A stretch of 64,000 bases of DNA from Endomychus coccineus. Taxonomy: Eukaryota; Arthropoda; Insecta; Coleoptera; Endomychidae. The position numbers were made by a program, and so were the translations under genes. The stretch is taken from positions 180,837,112 through 180,901,111 of the forward strand of contig OY294069.1 of assembly GCA_958510875.1 (NCBI GenBank), read 5' to 3'. Shown here in pieces: positions 1 to 12,661 of the stretch (its first letter is position 1; every line of letters begins with the position of its first letter). The notes beneath the pieces were generated by a model. That model worked only from the letters and a program-made list of their open reading frames with translations, was not told where the DNA came from and ran no database searches.

Positions 1-375
1 TGTTAACCGTCTATCATGCTAACTTTCATTCTGCAATGAGATACAATATTATAAATTGGGGATCCTGTTCTTCCTCTAATAGGGTATTTATACTTCAAAA
101 GTATGCAATACGCATTTTGTCTGGTATTCAGCTTAGAGAATCCTGTAGATCCTATTTCAAAAAAAGTAACATATTAACTTTTTTCAACACCTAAAATCAA
201 ACATTATTTTCTAGGAACTGCTTTATATCAAAAGAACTTTTTTATAATGGTTGTAAATACTATAATAGTCTTCCATAGTATATAACAGATTTAAAGAAAT
301 TTTATCAATTTAAAAAACATTTGAAAAAATATTTATTGAACAAAAACTCCTATCTTGCTGATGAATTCCTTTTGT
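1..375 (+). pseudogene. LINE reverse-transcriptase C-terminal fragment
   Basis: Conceptual translation on the plus strand, read through stops and frame changes, gives the typical end of a non-LTR reverse transcriptase: an INWG-like motif, an LQKYAIRIL-like stretch, then YNSLP and a lysine-rich FKKHLKKYLL tail ending near 370. These C-terminal motifs are common to CR1/Jockey-type LINEs. The reading frame contains stops, and the 5' part lies outside the window. It is a dead fragment. The clade assignment is an inference. Confidence 0.6.
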
Positions 376-1239
376 GAAAGTAAATTAATTTTGTATTCTA
401 TCTTGACACATTTGCCAACTACAATGTACACTTTTGTAATTTTATTGGTTGTTTGTAAATATTACGGTATTTACTCGAGTATTTTTGTACCTTGCAGGCA
501 CGTAGCCAGCGACGAGCCGAATGGGCAGTTGCCCCTCCCCCCACCGAAATTTTTTCAAGTTCCCTAAAAATTCGAATTTTTGCCATTTTTGGTGCATTTT
601 CAAATGGTGCGTTTTTTCAGTCGAGTGTAGATTATCATAGCTGATGGGCGATTTTCTCTGAAATTATCAATTCAATTAATGCTACGTGATACTAGATTAC
701 GTTAAAAGAGCATATGACGCATCACGAACCTAAAAATATGAAGTTATTTCAGTTGAAATTACAGCTTATAGGCCTTAAAAAATGGTTCTTTTCGCCAATA
801 TATCTGTGGGAAAGTGGATGTGGGGACTGAAATGCATTAAATTCTTTGTGTTTGAATGTAATAATGTCTCCCAAGTGTCAAACATTCCGTTATTGTAGAA
901 CAGCGTTAAGAAACCTCTCAAAAATTGAGGAAAATCTTCAAAAAACACGTTTTGGGCTTGATGCACCTCTAAATATTAACCGCTTTGTTTCAAATTTGGG
1001 GGACCAGAATGAATTTGAACGGGAAATGATACATTCGAAGAAGAGCGAAATAAAAAAATTTCGATTTTTTTTGGCACAGCCTAATGGTCATGCATAAATT
1101 ATGAAACAAAATCGCTAGAATCAATTATCTGTATTTTCTAAAATTCCTAGGCCTTTTCTTTCAAGTTCATGCTGATCGGTGAATATTAATCTCTAATCTG
1201 ATTCCAGATTAGGATTCCTCGGAAAATTTTCGATTGATT
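376..1239. other. No recognised gene
   Basis: This stretch holds only short open frames without recognisable domains, the longest about 83 codons at 846-1097. A C-rich run lies near 530-545. I see no splice-linked coding signal and no clear repeat partner elsewhere in the window. Confidence 0.4.
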
Positions 1240-2430
1240 ATGTACTTTCTAAAAAATTTTCAAGTCGATTCAATTTATATTGCGAGCATTGTTTTCTCAA
1301 TATTCAAATTTGTTTGAAAGGGGAGTGTACATTTCTTGATAAAAAATTAATTTCGTCTTTAAAAAAAATAATCAAATGAAATGAGTTTCAATACTAAAAT
1401 TATTTATTATTTTTTTAAAGAAAAATAATAGTAAAAAAAAATAATAATTAAATAAAATGAGTTATAAATAAAAATATCAAATAATAATTTTAAAAAAATA
1501 ATGATTAAATAAAATGAGTTATAAATAAAAATTATTATCAAATAATAATTGAATAAAATGAGTTTTAATACTAAAATTTATTATTTTTTTTAAAGAAAAA
1601 TAATGAAAAAAATAATTATTAATTAAAATGAGTTATAAATGAAAATTATTATCAAATAATGATTAAAAAAAAAATAATTAAATAAAATGAGTTATAAATA
1701 AAAAATATTATCAAATAATAATTTAAAAAAAAGAATAATTAAATAAAATGAGTTATAAATAAAAATTATTATCAAATAATATTTAAATAAAATGAGTTAT
1801 AAATAAAAATAATTATCAAATAATAATTGAAAAAAAATAATAATCAAATAAAATGAGTTATGAATAAAAATTATTATCAAATAATAATTAAATAAAATGA
1901 GTTATAAATAAAAATAATTATCAAATAATAATTTAAAAAAAATAATAATCAAATAAAATGAGTTATGAATAAAAATTATTATCAAATAATAATTTTAAAA
2001 AAATAATAATCAAATAAAATGAGTTATGAATAAAAATTATTATCAAATAATAATTAAATAAAATGAGTTATAAATAAAAATAATTATCAAATAATAATTT
2101 AAAAAAAATAATAATTAAATAAAATGAGTTATAAATAAAAATAATTATCAAATAATAATTTTAAAAAAATAATAATCAAATAAAATGAGTTATGAATAAA
2201 AATTATTATCAAATAATAATTAAAAAATTAATTATGAATAAAAATTATTATCAAATAATAATAAAAAAATATATATATATAATTAAATAAAATGAGTTAT
2301 AATAATGAAAATTATAATTTTTTTAAAGAAGTTGAATTTTTATCAAGAAATGTACACTGCGCTTTCAATCAAATTTGAATACTGAAAAAAACATGCTCGC
2401 AATATCGATTGAATCGACTTAAAAAATGTG
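1240..2430. repeat. Inverted-repeat-bounded AT minisatellite
   Basis: About 115-130 bp at the left (1240-1372) reappears as its reverse complement at the right (2313-2430); both arms carry GTCGATTCAAT, TATTGCGAGCAT and TGTACATTTCTTGATAAA. Between them is a tandem array of an AT-rich unit marked by AAAATGAGTTAT. Successive markers are spaced about 61 or about 45 bp apart; the longer unit carries an extra 16 bp of mainly A and T. The layout suggests a foldback or MITE-like element whose interior expanded into a minisatellite. Confidence 0.8.
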
Positions 2431-3656
2431 GATTCCCATTAATTTCCCATCAAATCCATGGTTTGGAATATTTGTTTGCTTCAGTTATGCGTTTCTACAG
2501 AAGAAATGCCGTATTTTCATTTTCAATCAATAAAATTACAAAAAAAATGAAAAATATTCTAGGCGGCGCATTATTGAAGTATATGGCTTGATATTTTGGG
2601 AAAGCCAATATTTTCTGATACAGAAACTACCTGTAATATTTCCTGAAATGAGCAATAAATTGTATGATTGGAACCTTCTCAAAGAGCAGTGATAAAAAGA
2701 TATTCTAGTGACGAAGTTATTTATTGGTTTCTAACATTAGTATAAATTATAATAAATATATTGAGTTTTATGAATATATCACATAGATAATACATAGATC
2801 CAATCAGTGCGAATTTTTGGTAGAGTGCCTAGAACATAGAATTGACAACAGTATTTTGGGCCAATGGTGTACTTGGGAAGTTAGGAATTCTATACCACAT
2901 ATATTATCATCAAATTACATAAATATTGGCTGATACACAGTCCTTCCACAATAATCGATATGTTGCGATAAAATTATTACAAAAATATAACATCATCTGT
3001 TTGCAAATATAAAGATATACGTATTTTTAAAAAATATTCCTCAATAGAAAATAATCAAGAAGCATTTATTTAAAAATATCATCATAAAATCGAATATACC
3101 AAGTTTCCGTCGATTTTAAACAACTTTTGAGGTTAATAACACACACACACCCATTGTTGTGAATTCAAAATTTCAGTTTTTGCGAGTTTCACCCTGTTTG
3201 AGATTCTTTTCAATCCGTATCAAAACAATGCGATAAAAAATAGAAAACCTATATCTTCACTCTTGAATTCCATTCGAATCAGGAGTACAAATTATCACTT
3301 CATCAAGATTTGAGATAAACCGTGTGCATTAACCCCAAAATACAATTTTTTTGTTAATGAAAAAATCTTGGACGTTCCGATTTCAATGGCACTCAGTATA
3401 AGTTCGCATTGGGTTTATTCAATTTTGTTTCGATAGATTGTGATTATTGTGGACAGATAATAGGCTATAATAGGCTATTGAGTTTATTCTAGGATGATTA
3501 TATATAGACATAATGTGTTGATTCAAAAATATCAGACTTTTTATTTTCGATAAACTCAAATTAAGTATTAGGTACATCTCCCTTGAAACAATAAGCGTCT
3601 GATAAGATCTTACCATCCTCCCATTTAATGGTATTAAATTTCATTGTTTTCGCAAA
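2431..3656. other. Intergenic, no recognised gene
   Basis: AT-rich sequence downstream of the TPRG1L-like gene. It contains a short CA dinucleotide run near 3140 and no supported coding region. Confidence 0.4.
3539..3544 (-). promoter_or_regulatory. Candidate poly(A) signal for TPRG1L-like gene
   Basis: The minus strand reads AATAAA here, about 113 nt past the stop codon at 3657. A second AATAAA lies at 3483-3488. Either could serve; which is used is not visible from sequence. Confidence 0.35.
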
Positions 3657-6600
3657 TTAAAAGCTAAACTTTCCTCTTACTTTGAAAAACCCTAAAGAAT
3701 TTCGATTGTGTATAAGCGAACCTAGACCGATATAATTTTCTAAAACGATATTTTTATGATAAATTGCGCAGCTATCTTTATCTTCTTGTTTCTTTCCTTG
3801 GCAAGCAGTTACGGCGTCGCACAATTTATCGATGAACAAATCCAAGTTGAATATATTCTTTCTGTTCTCCACAATGCAGTCTGAAACGAAAATCAACTTA
3901 TATGGACAATTAGCAATGACGTTGACAATTTTTATTTAATGAATTTTTTTTGATTAAAATGATTTTACATGCAAAATATCTCCGATCCCAAATGACATTT
4001 AGTTCAGTGGGCATGACACTATCGTTGTTCAAATTCTGCTGCCATCGCTGTTTATTTGAACTACAATTTACAGAATTACTAAATGCAGTAGACGGACAAA
4101 CACTTCATTGCCGGATCCTGTACCAATTGCAGATTCACACCGCTGCTTTTCCTGTTGATTATATAAAAGATATATTGCTATATTTTAGGAATTTCACTCT
4201 ATGTTGGCTGGAAGTAATAGCGCAAATTCTTGTGTATCCGCATCACGACCGATTCGCATGATGTGCGACAAGCATTATGCATCTCGATTCCAACTAGCGC
4301 TGCGCTAGCCTCTTCGTTTCTCGACGAGTAACCTTGAGCGATAGTTGTCTTGGCAATCCACTCCTCATCATCTGACTACTGAAATGATCGTTCGTAAAAA
4401 TCGTGTGCAAGAAAGACGAGATTTGGTTTTCCTTTTTGTTGTCACGTAACTGTAGCGTGAAATTTGCTCATTTACATCCTTAATAGCCACATTTTTTTCA
4501 AGCTAAATAATTAAGGGAACGTTAAAAAATAATCATTGCATGTGAAGTAAAACGCAAGTGATTATGTCGGATATTTTTTTTTTGCAAATTTCGCATCTAT
4601 TAAACAAGACCCGTCAGAAACTCGTATCTAAAACCTAAATACATAAAATAACAAAGAATTTTACCCGATCATTAAATCAAAATGACCAAATGTAATGTGC
4701 TAAGCCAAACTTTCTCTATATTCCTATCTGACCGTTACATTTTAGCAATGCATCGTGTCAGATTTGGTGGTGAGAAAGTAGTATCATAAAATCATTTCGA
4801 CCTGTAAACATAAGATTGTAACTTGTAAATAAAGAAGTATATGTGTTTAAATATAATGATTATTCAACATTAGACGGTTCTTGGGATCCACATAAACATA
4901 AGTCAACCTCTATCTTGGCCGCTACTTAAGCGTAGCATAACAAATATAAGAGAAGCAGCAAAATCTCCTCGCAATATTAGGAAGTGCCTTCTTTGTAGCA
5001 AACATATGATCCGGCTCGAAGGACCATATGTTTGCTACAGAGAAGGCACTTCCTAATATCGCGAGGAGATTTTGCTGCTTATCTTAATTTGTTATGCTAC
5101 ACTTAAGTAGCGGCTGAGATAGAGGTTCACTTATGTGTATGTGGATCCCAAAAAACCGTCTATGTTGAATAATCACTATATTTATTAAACATATGTACTT
5201 TTCAATTTACAAGTTACAATCTCATGTTTACAGGTCGAATGATTTTATGATATTACTTCCTCACCAGCAAATCTGACATGATTGTTGAAATGTCAAATCG
5301 ACTATATTTCAAACCATGATCTTTTGATAATGGGTAGCTCTATTACAATAATTCTAAAGTTGTTACTAGTACTAGAGTATCAGCTCACCTTTATGAAAAT
5401 ATAGAGGATGGTACGTGAATGTACAAAAAGGGACGTTATCGTTGAATGGGTTCCATTTGGCACCGAGATGCTGAGGTTTTTCTTGTTTCCATAACAGTCT
5501 TATGCCCCTCATGTGACGTTCTCTAAAGTGGACAAATTGAAAAGAATAAAGCAACTCGTGAAACTTGTAGAACCTTTCTAACCATGCTCGCAAAGTGAAG
5601 AAAATTAAGACATACAAACGTAAAAAAATAAGCCATACAAGAAGATGTTAACACTAACGTAAATTTCGTTCTGTTACTGTTGAAACTGAAAATTTCTGTC
5701 TACAAAACGATGCGGTGCCAGTGATTTTTATCTCCTAAGAATGGGAAAGACTATCACACAACTCTAAAATAAAAATAGGATACATCCAATGTTACTCTAG
5801 ACATTCTTATGGCCCAGGTACAAAGACTATATCCATTATTCCTGGAGGCACGCCGTCGTGTTCCTTGTTTATGAAATATTGGCGCATCTAATTTACTTCT
5901 AATATACAGGATGTAACAGAACTACGCTGTCCAAATTTAACTTTGGGTTCTACATCGATATTTCGTACACGACATATTGTCATAAACAGCCATAAAATCT
6001 GATGACGTGTTGTTTCTCACGTAACCAGTGATGGGAAAATAGAAGTCTAGTCAAATTAATTTAGTAAAAATGATAGTACGAACCTGGGCAAAATGAAGTT
6101 TGCTAACCTGTTTTAACAGAAACTTTTACACTGAACAAAAAACCTCTCTTGACTTTTTCGCGTAGTAAAGTTCAGCAGTGACATAGACTTTTTTACTTAA
6201 ATACCTAACAGTAGTTTATGTTCGTTTAAAAGAACAAGACGCCAATCTCCACATAAAATAAATACATACGAGGGGGCAAGGTGAAAAATGAATCAAGAAA
6301 TGATTTATTTGGTCAAAACTTATTTTATTTCTCAACTTAATATCCTTGTAGTCCGATACACTTCGTCCAACGTTTTTCTAATTATTCGATACCTTCCTTT
6401 CAGTAATCCTTCTAAATAGGCGTTTGTTTCAGCGACGACCTCATCGTTGAAGCCAAAACTCTTTCCGCTTAGCCATTTCTTCAAGTTTGGAAATAGATAA
6501 AAATCGCAGGTGGTCGAAACTGGAACATATGGCGGATGACGAACCAATTCGTAGCGCAATTTTGTCATTGCGACTGCGGACCTGTTCGCTGGTGCGTTAT

Positions 6601-9600
6601 CCTGGTGGAAGAGTACTTTTTTCTTTGCTAAATGCGGCCGCTTTCGTTTCAAATCGACGTCGCATCCTTACAACAGCTCTGCATAATATACGCCGGTGAT
6701 CGTTTTGCCCTTTTCAAGGTAATCAATATGGACGATACCGTGTGCATCCCAAAAAATCGTCACCATGACTTTATCACTCGTTTTATTTGGCTTTTTTCGG
6801 CTTCGATTCGCCAGGACTACTGTTTCGACTGTTCTTTGGTGTGTTATGATGGATCCATGTTTCGTTCACGGTTACGAAACCCCCGCAAAAAGTCCTGATC
6901 GCGCTTGAACATCGCCAAACATCCTTTGAAGTTGTCACACGGTCGCGTTTGTTATCAATAGAGAGCAAATGCATCAGGCAGATAGCTTGCTCATATTCAA
7001 AAATTTATGCAAAATGTTCCGTACCCGTTCGGTAGAGGTGCCCATAGCCTCAGCAACCTCGTGAACTTTAACACGCCGATGGTCCAATATCAATCATACT
7101 ATGGATTTTATCGGCGTCCTTTGTGGTCATACTATCACAACGAAAATCAGTTAACCACTTGTGAATCATTACAATCGATGGTAATGTTTAACAAGCGATG
7201 CTATTCGTTTGATTGATAATGTCACACTTACAACTTCATTGACCCCTCTAGAACATCATAGAAAGGTGGGAGATCTCTCCCTTTTCTATAGATATTTCCA
7301 TGGATGGTGCTCATCAGAAATCTTGTCGTCTGTTGTTCCACCACAAGTGATTCCAGATAGACGAACTAGACGAGCTCACACTAGTCACCCCATGAGTCAA
7401 GCTAGAGACCTGCCGAGCTTTTTCCTACAAGATTTAATTTTTTATCGAACGGAGACGTTATGGAACTCTTTACCTAGTGAGGTCTTTCCCTATGTCTATA
7501 TACTCCAACCCTCCAAGAAAAAAACGAATTCCTATCATTCCACCGCTGGCTCACACGATGTTCTTTGAACATTATAGCTTTCCCTCTCGTGTAGTCAAAA
7601 GTATAAAAACAAATACGCGAAAAAGTCAAGAAAGGTTCTTTGTGCAGTCCAAGAAATTCCGTTAAAAATTTATAATGAATTTTAGTTTGCCCAGGGACGT
7701 ACTAACTATCATTTTTACCAATTTAATTTTTTCTCTTTTAATTCTCCACCACTGGTTACCTGAGAAACAACACGTCATCACGTTTTATGGTCGTTTATGG
7801 CAATATGTCGTGTACGAAATTTCTTTCCCAATCTTTTTTACTTGCATTTGTGAACTTTTATAAATATTTTTCGATGTAGTTAAGTTAAATTTGGACAGCG
7901 TAGTTCTGTTACATCCTCTTTATAACTCATTCAAGCGTAGGTGCTTAAAACGTTCGAAATTGTCAAATCTGTTGGGAAATTGAAGATATATTCATCATAA
8001 TAGGTCACTTATTATTTTTGAGAGAGCTCTAGAAAACCTGAATTCAAAGAGTCAACGAAAATTACGCATCTAATAATTGAACGAGGTGGCTAAAATGATT
8101 TCAATTTGCTCTTTAGTTGAAATAGAAGTAATGGAAGACCGTAGAAATAAAAAAAATCTGCCATACCAACTAGAAATTATGAAAAACCCCAACATTTCAA
8201 TTTCCCAATCATCCAATTACTTTTGAAATGAGATAGTTAAACTAACAACAATTCTATTTCTTGAAACAAAATCATGAAAACATAAGACATTTATCTAACA
8301 TATTCCATGCTAAGAACCGGAAAATAATTAAAAAAACATGCAAGTTCGAATCAAATTTTTTTTTTGGATTAGCTTCAGGAGGTTCTCAGGATCATTCATA
8401 CACCTTGAAACCTCTTGGGAACCCCAACCCCACCCATTGAGGGCGAAAATGGCCCGAAATCTCTAAGTTTTGAATTGTATTTTTTACAAAAAAAAGGTAT
8501 TTTGGCATTTCGAGTGCACCTAGGAGGTTTTTTGGGTCGCTGAACACGAATCCGTAGCCAGATTTACTTACAATCCATCGTAGGGGTGATAAAATCGACA
8601 AAATTGGCCAATTTCGCACCACTAATATGTTATTTTGCAATTTACGTGTTTTTGGCATTTCGAGTGCACCTAGTAGGTTTATTGGGTCGCTGATCACGAA
8701 TCCGTAGCCACATTTACTTGCAATCCATCGTAGGGGTGGTCAAATCGACGGAATTGGCCAATTTCGCACCCCTATATGTTATTTTGCAATTTACGTGTTT
8801 CAGGCATTTCGGGGGTTTTTTTGGGTCGCTGAATACGATTCCAAAGCCAGATTTACTCAGAAGTAATTTTAAAATGCGAGAATAATAAAAATGTAGAAGC
8901 GTGTCAAATATTCGAGTAAATCTGGCTTCGGAATCATATTCAGCGACCCAAAAAACCTCCTTGGTGCATTCGAAATGCCTAAAACACGTAAATTGCAAAA
9001 TAACATATTAGGGGTGCAAAATTGACCAATTTCGTCGATTTTACCACCCCTACGATGGATTGCAGGTAAATCTGGCTACGGTTTCGTGTTCAGCGACCCA
9101 GAAAACCTTCTAGATGCACTCGAAATGCCAAAATACCTTTTTTTGTAGAAGATACAATTCAAGACTTGAAGATTTCAGGCCATTTTCGCCCCCAATGGGT
9201 GGGGTTGGTGTTTCCAAGAGGTTTTAAGGTGTATGAATGATCCTGAGAACCTCCTGAAGCTAATGCAGAAAAAAAAATTTGATTCGAACTTACATGTTTT
9301 TTTTTAATATAGCTAAAATCCCGGTTCACAACCTGGACTAACAATTGAAATCAAAATTTGTTATTGGGATATAGATATTTGAAAAATGAAAACAAATATC
9401 TATAAATCTCAGAATGCAATTAGTGTCACTAAAACTTTCATCAAGAGGAAACTAGAAATTTGTTACTTGAATATGAATAGTAAATAAATTAGATTTACAG
9501 ATACAAAATTTCCATCAAATTTGTCATACTTAATTATTAAAATATGAATGTCTTCGATTTCTCTTTGGAATTAATGCTTGAATCGGTTCAGCCGATAATG

Positions 9601-11191
9601 AAATTTTGGTAAATTGAATGTTGCTGTGAGATCTACAATAAAGAAGTAAAAAATTGTAAAAAATATATGCCAAATCCACTTAAATGTAAAAACTTTATAA
9701 TTTTTCCAACCATATGAAACTTTTGAACAATATGTAATTACCTTATTCTAATGTTTTTGATTCAGCCATTTCTATTATTTAGAGTATATTAAATGATGCT
9801 GTAATAGCAGTACAAATGACAAAATTAGCCTTTGTAACCGTTGCAACAGAATACCCAGAGTGTAATCAAGAACCAAGCCAAGAATGCCAAGATAATAAGC
9901 ATAATAGTTTCAAACTAAATAGAGATAGGTACCTAGATTGATAAAAATTATTTGGTGGTTTATTGTCAGCATTTGACCAACGAGAAAACAAACAGTTTTC
10001 CAGAATATTCGAAAAACCATCAGCGAATCCATTCAATCGCCTGTGAATAGAAAGCATCACCATTGAATAACCAGAATTAATGAATCGCTTAAGAAGGAAT
10101 GAGGTTAATTTTATACTTACGGGATTAAGGAACCATTGGGATAAACCAAATCCCCGATATAAAGTTGTTCCACATATTCCAATGGTAACTTCTTGTAGGC
10201 TAGTCTTTTGAGTGCAATAAAATCGTATTTAGCCATAACCAGAGACTTTGGCGTCAAAAGAACTAACCGTTCCTTATCTGTATCCCAATGGTTTATTCTA
10301 GAAGTGGTTGAAATTGAATCGGCAAGTGAATTATCATTATCACAACAAAAATTACTTACTGAGTGAGCAAAAAATAAGCTATAAGTGGACCGTCACTTTC
10401 TTCATCTAGGAATTCTTCTCTACATTCTCTCACCGCATTCTCAACTACCCCATCGCGGAATGTGAAGAAATTGTTGGGGTCTTCTGGGATATTAATAGCC
10501 GGTTGGACAGTTTTGTCGAATGTCTGTTGTTGCTTTACTGGTTTTTCAGGTTTTGTTTGAACTTTTGCATTCCATAAATTTACAGATACTGAAATATGTT
10601 AACAGTTACAACTAATCTAATGTAATATTTATTTTTTGGATGTGCAATTTAAAAGACAGACCTTCAGTCACCTCCTTTGGAAATTAATTAATATGTATTT
10701 AAATTTAAATTAACATTCTTGTCTGAAGAATTGACAATATGAAGATCCAAAGGCTTCGAGCCTTTGTTGGAGGTCAAGACAATACTGATAAATCCTGTTA
10801 AACCCTGACATTATTTAAATATTTCAATAGATGAAAATATAACATTTTCATAACCTTACCAAAACTGCATATCGATGGACACAATATTAACCCTGTATTA
10901 AAAGACATAAGATTAATTAATCATAACACATCTACATAACAGTAAATCATGCTTATTATTTTAATGAATAACATAATTACTTTTATTAGGTATTGAAGTG
11001 AATGGAGATATGAAAGATTGGCCCCATTGGCAATTAGTATTTATCTTGGACGTATCCTTATCAATGCTATCGCCAGTATCGAGTGATTTCGATATGCTTT
11101 CGGTAGCTTTAGCTGCCCCTGGATTCATCCTCAAAGTTCCGCCTCTGAATTCATTATGAGTATCATCTTCTAGTGTGTATTCCTCAATCAT
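3657..11191 (-). CDS. TPRG1L-like protein (hSac2 domain)
   Basis: Six exons join in frame on the minus strand: 10981-11191, 10860-10892, 10360-10588, 10121-10297, 5389-5522 and 3657-3880, giving about 335 residues; all junctions are GT-AG. The product matches the tumor protein p63-regulated gene 1-like family: the exon 3-4 junction reads LLTQINHWDTDKERLVLLT, followed by KYDFIALKRL; exon 5 has KWNPFNDNVPFCTFTYHP; the C-terminus has an ENYIGLGSLI motif and ends in FKVRGKFSF. The vertebrate relative (Mover/TPRG1L) is a presynaptic vesicle-associated protein; the role in insects is not established. The N-terminal 70 residues are polar and poorly conserved. Exon 2 is 33 bp, and skipping it keeps the frame. 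The 4.6 kb fourth intron and 1.5 kb fifth intron are filled with repeats. The start ATG at 11191 is the first in the exon 1 frame. Confidence 0.88.
4751..5280. repeat. 530 bp hairpin-forming repeat in TPRG1L intron
   Basis: Two arms of about 260 bp are near-exact reverse complements (roughly 4751-5013 and 5021-5280) around a very short spacer near 5014-5020. No coding content is visible. It resembles a full-palindrome MITE or foldback element and lies wholly inside the last TPRG1L-like intron, so it would be transcribed as a long hairpin. Confidence 0.85.
6269..7216 (-). pseudogene. Mariner transposase remnant
   Basis: The minus strand, read across several frameshifts and stops, gives a mariner transposase: a helix-turn-helix-like N-terminal part (near 7080-7000), VNETWIHH (first catalytic D replaced), VTIFWDAHG, then HQDNAPA and CDFYLFPNLKKWL near the C-terminus. 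The spacing between the last two acidic residues is about 31 instead of 34, so a deletion is likely. A mariner-like terminus starts near 6269. The copy is dead and lies within the long-TIR element in a TPRG1L intron. Confidence 0.8.
7217..7570 (+). pseudogene. LINE tail fragment (family A)
   Basis: Translation gives a characteristic LINE C-terminal block with LEHHRKVGDLSLFYRYF, IPDRRTRRAHTSHP and LWNSLPSEVFP. The same block recurs at 22336-22790 (minus), 24890-25510 (plus) and 45420-45700 (minus), so it defines one local Jockey-like family. The fragment is 5' truncated and sits directly against the mariner remnant. Confidence 0.65.
8331..9310. repeat. Foldback element with internal core repeats (FB-A)
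   Basis: Arms of about 480 bp are reverse complements, both starting from an ACATG/AAGTTCGAATCAAATTTTTT-type terminus. Each arm contains copies of a core reading GGGTCGCTGA followed by ACGA, CAGATTTAC and a downstream CAATCCATCGTAGGGGTG block, about 140-150 bp apart: forward at about 8528, 8678 and 8816, reverse ending at about 8955 and 9105. No coding capacity is visible. It lies in the long TPRG1L-like intron. Confidence 0.85.
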
Positions 11192-11950
11192 TTTTCACTT
11201 TCTAGTTAACAGCAAATCTGTTTCCGTTTCGTGGGCTTCCTACTCAAAACACTATAGTAATTCGTTTCTTTCCGAGATTTCTAGCTGTCACGTTGACAAA
11301 TTACTCTTTCAAATTCACGAATATAAACAGCACCCCACAAGAATACAATGCAATACAATTATTGGGCCAAGTGACGTTTGTCAACTGAAGTGGCCAAAGA
11401 CATGACAATGAAATCCTTCTATACTCTTCTGTATTCTTCTGTATTTTTCCGTGGTCTCCAAAGGAAATATTCTTCAATAATACACATTAATTCGAGATTA
11501 ATGCATCAATATTCCAAGATTGTATAAGGATTTGTGGATATCAAAGAATCGGATTTGTTTCAATGACAAATATGTTGATTATTGTTTCATTTAAATTGAA
11601 AATGTTGTAAATCGAATGGGATAACTTCAAAATAAATAAAAACAGAAAGCATCAATTATTTTAAATGTACTAGTCATGAATCAAGAATTTACCAACAAAT
11701 TAGCAGAATTTCTAGAATGTTTTAAATTTTTGAATTCTTGTACATATATTATTCATAGAGCTTACTTTGTTCTTAGGGGGTTGTAGTAGAAGTAAATTCA
11801 AATATAAAAACATTAGATTATTGAAAGCTTTTTACAATTTTTCGCGAACCGTTTCTATGTTGGGTTGTGATTTGCCGTAATATGATTGCTGCCCCAAAAA
11901 CTGAAATAGAAGAGGACAATCACCTCCAAATTAAGATGAAACACATGGTT
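11192..11950. other. 5' flank of TPRG1L-like gene; no other gene seen
   Basis: This interval should contain the 5' UTR and promoter of the minus-strand TPRG1L-like gene. I see no unambiguous TATA box. The remainder is AT-rich with no recognised coding sequence. Confidence 0.35.
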
Positions 11951-12000
11951 ACCACAAGTTTTTGATCAATAATTTAATTTCTAAACAAAAAAGGAAATTG

Positions 12001-12661
12001 GAATGGGCCTGGAAGTCGAAATACAGAAAAACGGCGTACATGTGTGCTGGTAGACAACAAGAGGACCTCGTGCTAGAAGATGGAAAATGCATAAAACAAA
12101 CGAATAAGTATAAATACCTAGGAATCCAAAAAACCAACGACGGAACACTAGATGATCACATAAAGGAGAGAAATATACAAGGCAGAAAAGCAATTCATAT
12201 CGAACATAAACAAACAACGAATATATAATACCATAGTAAAAAGCATAATTACATATAGCAGTGAAGTATGGGCCCTTAAAGAGGGAGTTGGAAAAACCTT
12301 AAAAGCTACAGAAATGGATTAGTGGCGAAGCCTGCTGGAAAATCGAGAATTGAGAGGACCACAAATGAAAGAATCCAGAAATCATGGGAGTAACACACAC
12401 TATAGTCGAAGACATTAAAGTAAACCAACTGAGATGGTATGGTCATGTTCTAAGAATGCCGAATGAAAGACTTCCAAAACCAGTGTGGGAATGGACACCA
12501 CAAGAAAGAATAAAGAGAGGGAGACCAAGGAAAAGTTGGAGAGAGCGAATCGACAGAGAAATCCGAGAAAGAGACGTGGAAGAAGGCCAATGGATGGACA
12601 GAGGAAAATGGACACTGGAAATCGGAAGACGTCGGAAGACGTTTTAAATCGACTTAAAGAA
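12001..12661 (+). mobile_element. 5'-truncated RTE-clade LINE insertion
   Basis: Translation shows the RTE reverse-transcriptase C-terminus: CAGRQQEDLVLEDGK, NKYKYLGIQ, then VNQLRWYGHVLRMPNERLPK and GRPRKSWRERIDREI. There is a frame break between 12235 and 12384. AAAAGGAAATTGG flanks it on both sides (about 11988-12000 and 12662-12674), a convincing 13 bp target-site duplication inside Penelope-like sequence. It is inactive. Confidence 0.8.

Larger units (their letters stand above)
5917..7912. mobile_element. Long-TIR DNA element with nested insertions
   Basis: The ends are inverted copies beginning GGATGTAACAGAACTACGC at 5917 and ending with its complement at 7912. Similarity continues inward for about 300 bp, including a shared GATGACGTGTTGTTTCTCA block, with an internal deletion in the left arm. 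The interior does not hold a matching transposase. It carries a mariner copy (about 6269-7216) and a LINE tail (7217-7570), so this is a non-autonomous shell or a composite. Confidence 0.75.

Noticed and set aside
846..1097. 83-codon open frame
   Set aside because: No domain, no start context of note, and length compatible with chance in this composition.
3137..3151. CA dinucleotide microsatellite
   Set aside because: Only about seven units; too short to merit a separate feature.
3950..4261. 103-codon open frame on the plus strand
   Set aside because: No known domain, lies in a TPRG1L-like intron antisense to the gene, no splice-linked partner.
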